Assembly (NCBI GenBank): GCA_026414565.1
Contig: JAOAIT010000037.1
Coordinates: 1-64,000 of the forward strand
Direction of reading: 5' to 3'
Length of the DNA stretch: 64,000 bases
DNA from: Verrucomicrobiia bacterium
Lineage (GTDB): Bacteria; Verrucomicrobiota; Verrucomicrobiia; Limisphaerales; Fontisphaeraceae
The notes under the pieces were generated by a model. It was not told the origin of the DNA. It ran no database searches and saw only the letters and a program-made list of their open reading frames with translations. The position numbers and the translations under genes were made by a program. How positions within the stretch are numbered: position 1 is the stretch's first letter; every line of letters starts with the position of its first letter. Shown one piece after another: positions 61,113 through 64,000 of this stretch.

Positions 61113-61988
61113 ATGGAAACACTGATTGCCAAAGCGCACACCCTGCTGGAGGCCCTGCCGTACATCCAGCGGTACAGCGGCGCCACCTTTGTGGTGAAAT
61201 ATGGCGGCAGCTTCATGGACTCCCCCGATCCGGAGGTGCGGCAGAGTGTGGCGCGGGACATTGTGTTTCTGGAGGCGGTGGAGATCAATCCGGTGGTGGT
61301 GCATGGCGGGGGCAAGGCCATCACCCGCGCCATGGATGCCGCCGGGTTGAAGGCGCACTTTGTGCAGGGCATGCGGGTGACCGATGCCGCCACGGTGGAG
61401 GTGGTGGATCGCGTGCTGTCGCGCGAGATCAATCCGGAGATAGTGCGCACCATTCAGACCTTGGGCGGGCTGGCGCGGGGCTTTGCGGGCACGGACATTT
61501 TCACCTGCCGCAAGCTGGAGATGGAAGGGCCGGACGGGCGGCCGGTGGATTTGGGCTATGTGGGGGAGGTGGTGGCGGTCAACACCGAGCCGTTGCTGGA
61601 GTGCATTGCCAGGGGCATCACGCCGGTGATCAGCCCCACGGCGCGGGGCGAGGACGGCCACGTGTACAACTGCAATGCCGACGTGGCGGCGGCGATGACG
61701 GCCATTGCGCTGAAGGCCCGGCGGCTGGTGTTCATGAGCGATGTGCCGGGGTTGTTGCGCGATCCGAAAGACCCCGCCACGGTCATTCCGCATCTGCGCA
61801 TCAGCGAGGTGCCGGCCCTCAAGCAGGCCGGCATTATTGACAAGGGCATGATTCCCAAGGTGGACAGCGCCGTGGCGGCCATCAAGGCTGGCGTGGAAAA
61901 GGTCTCCTTTGTGGACGGCCGCGTGCCGCATGCCGTTTTGTTGGAAATTTTTACTGACGAGGGTGTGGGCACCGAGGTGGTGCGGTAG
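61113..61988 (+). CDS. argB: Acetylglutamate kinase
   Basis: ArgB phosphorylates N-acetylglutamate, the second step of arginine synthesis. The 291-residue product has FVVKYGGSFMD (phosphate-binding lysine and glycines), PVVVHGGGKAITRAMD, FVQGMRVTDAATV, DLGYVGEVVAVN, PVISPTARGEDGHVYNCNAD and KGMIPKVDSAVAA. These include the arginine-pathway kinase signatures, and the GMRVTD segment is typical. A strong GGGAGGTG ribosome binding site five bases before the ATG at 61113 decides the start over an in-frame TTG at 61098. It is probably cotranscribed with argJ. Confidence 0.95.
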   Translation: METLIAKAHTLLEALPYIQRYSGATFVVKYGGSFMDSPDPEVRQSVARDIVFLEAVEINPVVVHGGGKAITRAMDAAGLKAHFVQGMRVTDAATVEVVDRVLSREINPEIVRTIQTLGGLARGFAGTDIFTCRKLEMEGPDGRPVDLGYVGEVVAVNTEPLLECIARGITPVISPTARGEDGHVYNCNADVAAAMTAIALKARRLVFMSDVPGLLRDPKDPATVIPHLRISEVPALKQAGIIDKGMIPKVDSAVAAIKAGVEKVSFVDGRVPHAVLLEIFTDEGVGTEVVR

Positions 61989-62085
61989 GTGCAGGGGTTG
62001 CGGTGGGCGCCGGCGGCGGGGGCCTGCCAGACCATTTCGGCATTGACTGAAGCAGGGGTTTTGAAATGTTTGGGACACGTTTTTT

Positions 62086-63633
62086 ATGGCGAAAATTCAA
62101 CGCGCTTTACTCTCGGTGTCAGACAAGACGGGGCTGATCCCGCTGGCGCAAACCCTCGTGGCAGCCGGGGTCGAGCTGATTTCCACCGGCGGCACGGCCC
62201 GGGCCCTGCGGGAAGCCGGGCTGCCGGTCAAGGACATCAGCGCCCACACTGGGTTTCCGGAGATGATGGACGGGCGGGTCAAGACGCTGCATCCCAAGAT
62301 ACACGGGGGGTTGTTGTGCATCCGGGGCAATCCGGAGCACGAGGCGGCGGCGCGGCAGCATGACATTGCGATGATTGATCTGGTGGTGGTCAACTTGTAC
62401 CCCTTTGAGCAGACGGTGGCGCGGCCGAATGTGACCCTGCACGAAGCCATAGAAAACATTGACATTGGCGGGCCGTCCATGCTGCGCAGCGCGGCCAAGA
62501 ATCATGAGAGCGTGACGGTGGTGGTGGATCCCGCCGATTATGGCGTGGTGGCCGAGCAAATCCAGGCCCGGGGCGAGACCACGCTGGAATTGCGCCGCCG
62601 GCTGGCGGCCAAGGTGTTTGCCCGCACCGCCGCGTATGATGCGGCGATCGCCGCGCATCTGACGGCGCAGTTTGAGGGGGCGGCGGCCCTGCCGCCGGCG
62701 CTGGTCCTTTCTGCGCCGCTGGTGCAGCCGCTGCGCTACGGGGAGAATCCACATCAGGCGGCCGCGTTGTATGGGGGGTTCAAATCTTTCTATCAGCAGC
62801 TCCATGGCAAGGAGCTTTCGTACAATAACATCCTGGATTTGACGGCGGCGGCGCATTTGATGGCGGAATTTGAGGGGCAGCCGCCCACGCTGGCCATTTT
62901 GAAGCATACCAACCCCTGCGGGGTGGGGCAGGGGGCCACCTTGCGCGAGGCGTGGGAGAAGGCCTACGCCACCGACCGGCAGGCGCCCTTCGGCGGCATT
63001 ATTGCGGTGAACCATCCGCTGGATGCCGCCTGTGCGGAGGCCATCGCGGAGATTTTCAGCGAGGTCATCATCGCCCCCGCCTTTGCGGAGGAGGCGCTGG
63101 CGATATTGCAGAAGAAAAAGAATTTGCGCTTGATTCAGGTGTTGAAATCGCCGTTGACCGGCAGCGCCTGGGAAGTGCGCAGCGTGGGGGCCAATGCCTA
63201 TTTGTGGCAGCAGCGGGACCTTACCATCGCGGCGCGCTCCCAGATGAAGGTGGTGACCCGGCGCGCGCCCACCGAGGCGGAATGGCAGGCCATGCTTTTT
63301 GGGTGGCGGGTGGTCAAGCACGTGAAGTCCAACGCCATCGTGTATGCCGCGGCCGACCGCACACTGGGCATTGGCGCGGGGCAGATGAGCCGGGTGGACG
63401 CCAGCCGCATTGCGGTGTGGAAGGCGGGAGAAGCCCAGTTGTCCCTGCAGGGCAGCGTGGTGTGCAGCGATGCCTTCTTCCCCTTCCCGGATGGTTTGGT
63501 GGCCGCCGCCGAGGCCGGAGCCACTGCGGCCATACAACCGGGTGGTTCCCTGCGGGATGCGGAGGTCATCGCGGCGGCTGATGCCCGGGGCATGGCCATG
63601 GTGTTCACCGGGATGCGGCATTTCCGCCACTGA
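62086..63633 (+). CDS. purH: Bifunctional AICAR transformylase / IMP cyclohydrolase
   Basis: PurH carries out the last two steps of IMP synthesis. The 515-residue product has the IMP cyclohydrolase (MGS-fold) domain at about residues 1-200: [54 protein letters not shown] and [18 protein letters not shown]. The transformylase domain has [14 protein letters not shown], the catalytic [28 protein letters not shown] and the end [21 protein letters not shown]. The length is normal. The preceding 97-base gap contains no clear promoter. Confidence 0.96.
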   Translation: MAKIQRALLSVSDKTGLIPLAQTLVAAGVELISTGGTARALREAGLPVKDISAHTGFPEMMDGRVKTLHPKIHGGLLCIRGNPEHEAAARQHDIAMIDLVVVNLYPFEQTVARPNVTLHEAIENIDIGGPSMLRSAAKNHESVTVVVDPADYGVVAEQIQARGETTLELRRRLAAKVFARTAAYDAAIAAHLTAQFEGAAALPPALVLSAPLVQPLRYGENPHQAAALYGGFKSFYQQLHGKELSYNNILDLTAAAHLMAEFEGQPPTLAILKHTNPCGVGQGATLREAWEKAYATDRQAPFGGIIAVNHPLDAACAEAIAEIFSEVIIAPAFAEEALAILQKKKNLRLIQVLKSPLTGSAWEVRSVGANAYLWQQRDLTIAARSQMKVVTRRAPTEAEWQAMLFGWRVVKHVKSNAIVYAAADRTLGIGAGQMSRVDASRIAVWKAGEAQLSLQGSVVCSDAFFPFPDGLVAAAEAGATAAIQPGGSLRDAEVIAAADARGMAMVFTGMRHFRH

Positions 63634-63740
63634 GCCGTGACCGGCGGCAGGTAAGGCGAATATCCGCTTGCCGCATGGGGGCTTTGGGCTTAGGTTTCCC
63701 CTGCGACGCCTGACGACGGCGCAGATTGAAAGAAGTAATT

Positions 63741-63998
63741 ATGCAAAATTCAATGACGTTGCTGGCCATGCTTGGCTCGGCAGAGATTATCGGCATTTTA
63801 ATCATCTGCCTGCTGCTGTTCGGCGCGAAGAAAATTCCCGAATTGATGAAGGGCTTGGGGACGGGCATCAAAGAATTCAAGAAGGCTTCACGCGAAGTGC
63901 AGGAGGAGATTAATCACGCGGTGGAAAGCGAGCCGCCTCCGCCGCCGCCAAAAAAGCCGGCCCCGCAATCCAGTTCCAACCCTCCGGCCTCGGCCTGA
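63741..63998 (+). CDS. tatA: Sec-independent translocase TatA-like protein
   Basis: TatA forms the pore-like component of the twin-arginine exporter. The 85-residue product has a short N-terminal membrane helix ([15 protein letters not shown]), the hinge [20 protein letters not shown] that marks the family, an amphipathic helix and a proline-rich C-terminal tail. The ATG at 63741 is chosen over a TTG at 63726; GAAAGAAG upstream is a plausible ribosome binding site. Its presence fits the Tat signal on the sugar isomerase at 23921. tatB/tatC were not seen and may lie downstream of the window. Confidence 0.92.
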   Translation: MQNSMTLLAMLGSAEIIGILIICLLLFGAKKIPELMKGLGTGIKEFKKASREVQEEINHAVESEPPPPPPKKPAPQSSSNPPASA

Positions 63999-64000
63999 CC

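Overview
The window is GC-rich, gene-dense chromosome from a Gram-negative bacterium, most likely a Verrucomicrobiota member of the Limisphaerales/Pedosphaera type (subdivision 3). This is an inference from the gene content: a giant secreted delta-60/Calx-beta protein, a formylglycine sulfatase, a DUF1080 hydrolase, a Tat-exported sugar isomerase, VIT/VWA and DUF5916 proteins, and an outer membrane with BamA and a Skp-like chaperone. I see no rRNA, tRNA, CRISPR array, prophage or insertion sequence. The one stable RNA gene is a clear bacterial type A RNase P RNA (rnpB) at 19932-20338, with a good sigma70-like promoter.

Layout. 1-10383 is the 3' part of a giant surface protein; its 5' end lies outside the window. 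10415-12600 holds coaE, a FkbM-like methyltransferase and a membrane protein. 12566-15072 (minus) is a batD-batE pair. 15222-19895 (plus) holds a sulfatase, a GIDE-LemA fusion and an Old Yellow Enzyme, followed by rnpB. 20342-21585 (minus) has two diverged secreted paralogues and a terminator. 21875-24877 (plus) runs from an SPFH membrane protein and a ribbon-helix-helix regulator, behind a near-perfect 34-bp palindrome, into a DUF1080 hydrolase and a sugar isomerase. 25176-27452 encodes an NfnAB-type flavin/iron-sulfur transhydrogenase. 27554-29939 (minus) is a TPR-LysM / unknown / ABC-ATPase operon.

30066-45299 mixes a VIT-VWA protein, a Gfo/Idh oxidoreductase, a beta-propeller-like secreted protein, adk, a lipoprotein with a DUF885 peptidase, an internally duplicated secreted protein, deoC, infA, the NAD(P)HX repair enzyme and a DUF5916 outer-membrane protein. 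45417-54698 has a FIST sensor protein, a GH51 arabinofuranosidase, a FabZ-like dehydratase, a U32 peptidase, a VTC-domain protein and purB. After a repeat-bearing AT-rich spacer, 54991-63998 (plus) carries dnaB, bamA, skp, argJ, argB, purH and tatA.

How the genes fit together. Housekeeping genes (coaE, adk, infA, dnaB, purB, purH, argJ, argB, deoC, nnr, rnpB) are interspersed with envelope and polysaccharide-use genes (sulfatase, GH51, DUF1080, sugar isomerase, Gfo/Idh, DUF5916), as expected for a polysaccharide degrader. The features most worth a second look are the SPFH-RHH module with its palindromic operator candidate, an ArgJ with 13 extra residues just before its self-cleavage site, a DnaB with a glycine-rich insertion in its N-terminal domain, the GIDE-LemA fusion, an unrecognised duplicated domain in the 38320-40209 protein, and two families of short tandem repeats in front of dnaB. 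All product calls come from reading protein motifs by eye; no database search was run.
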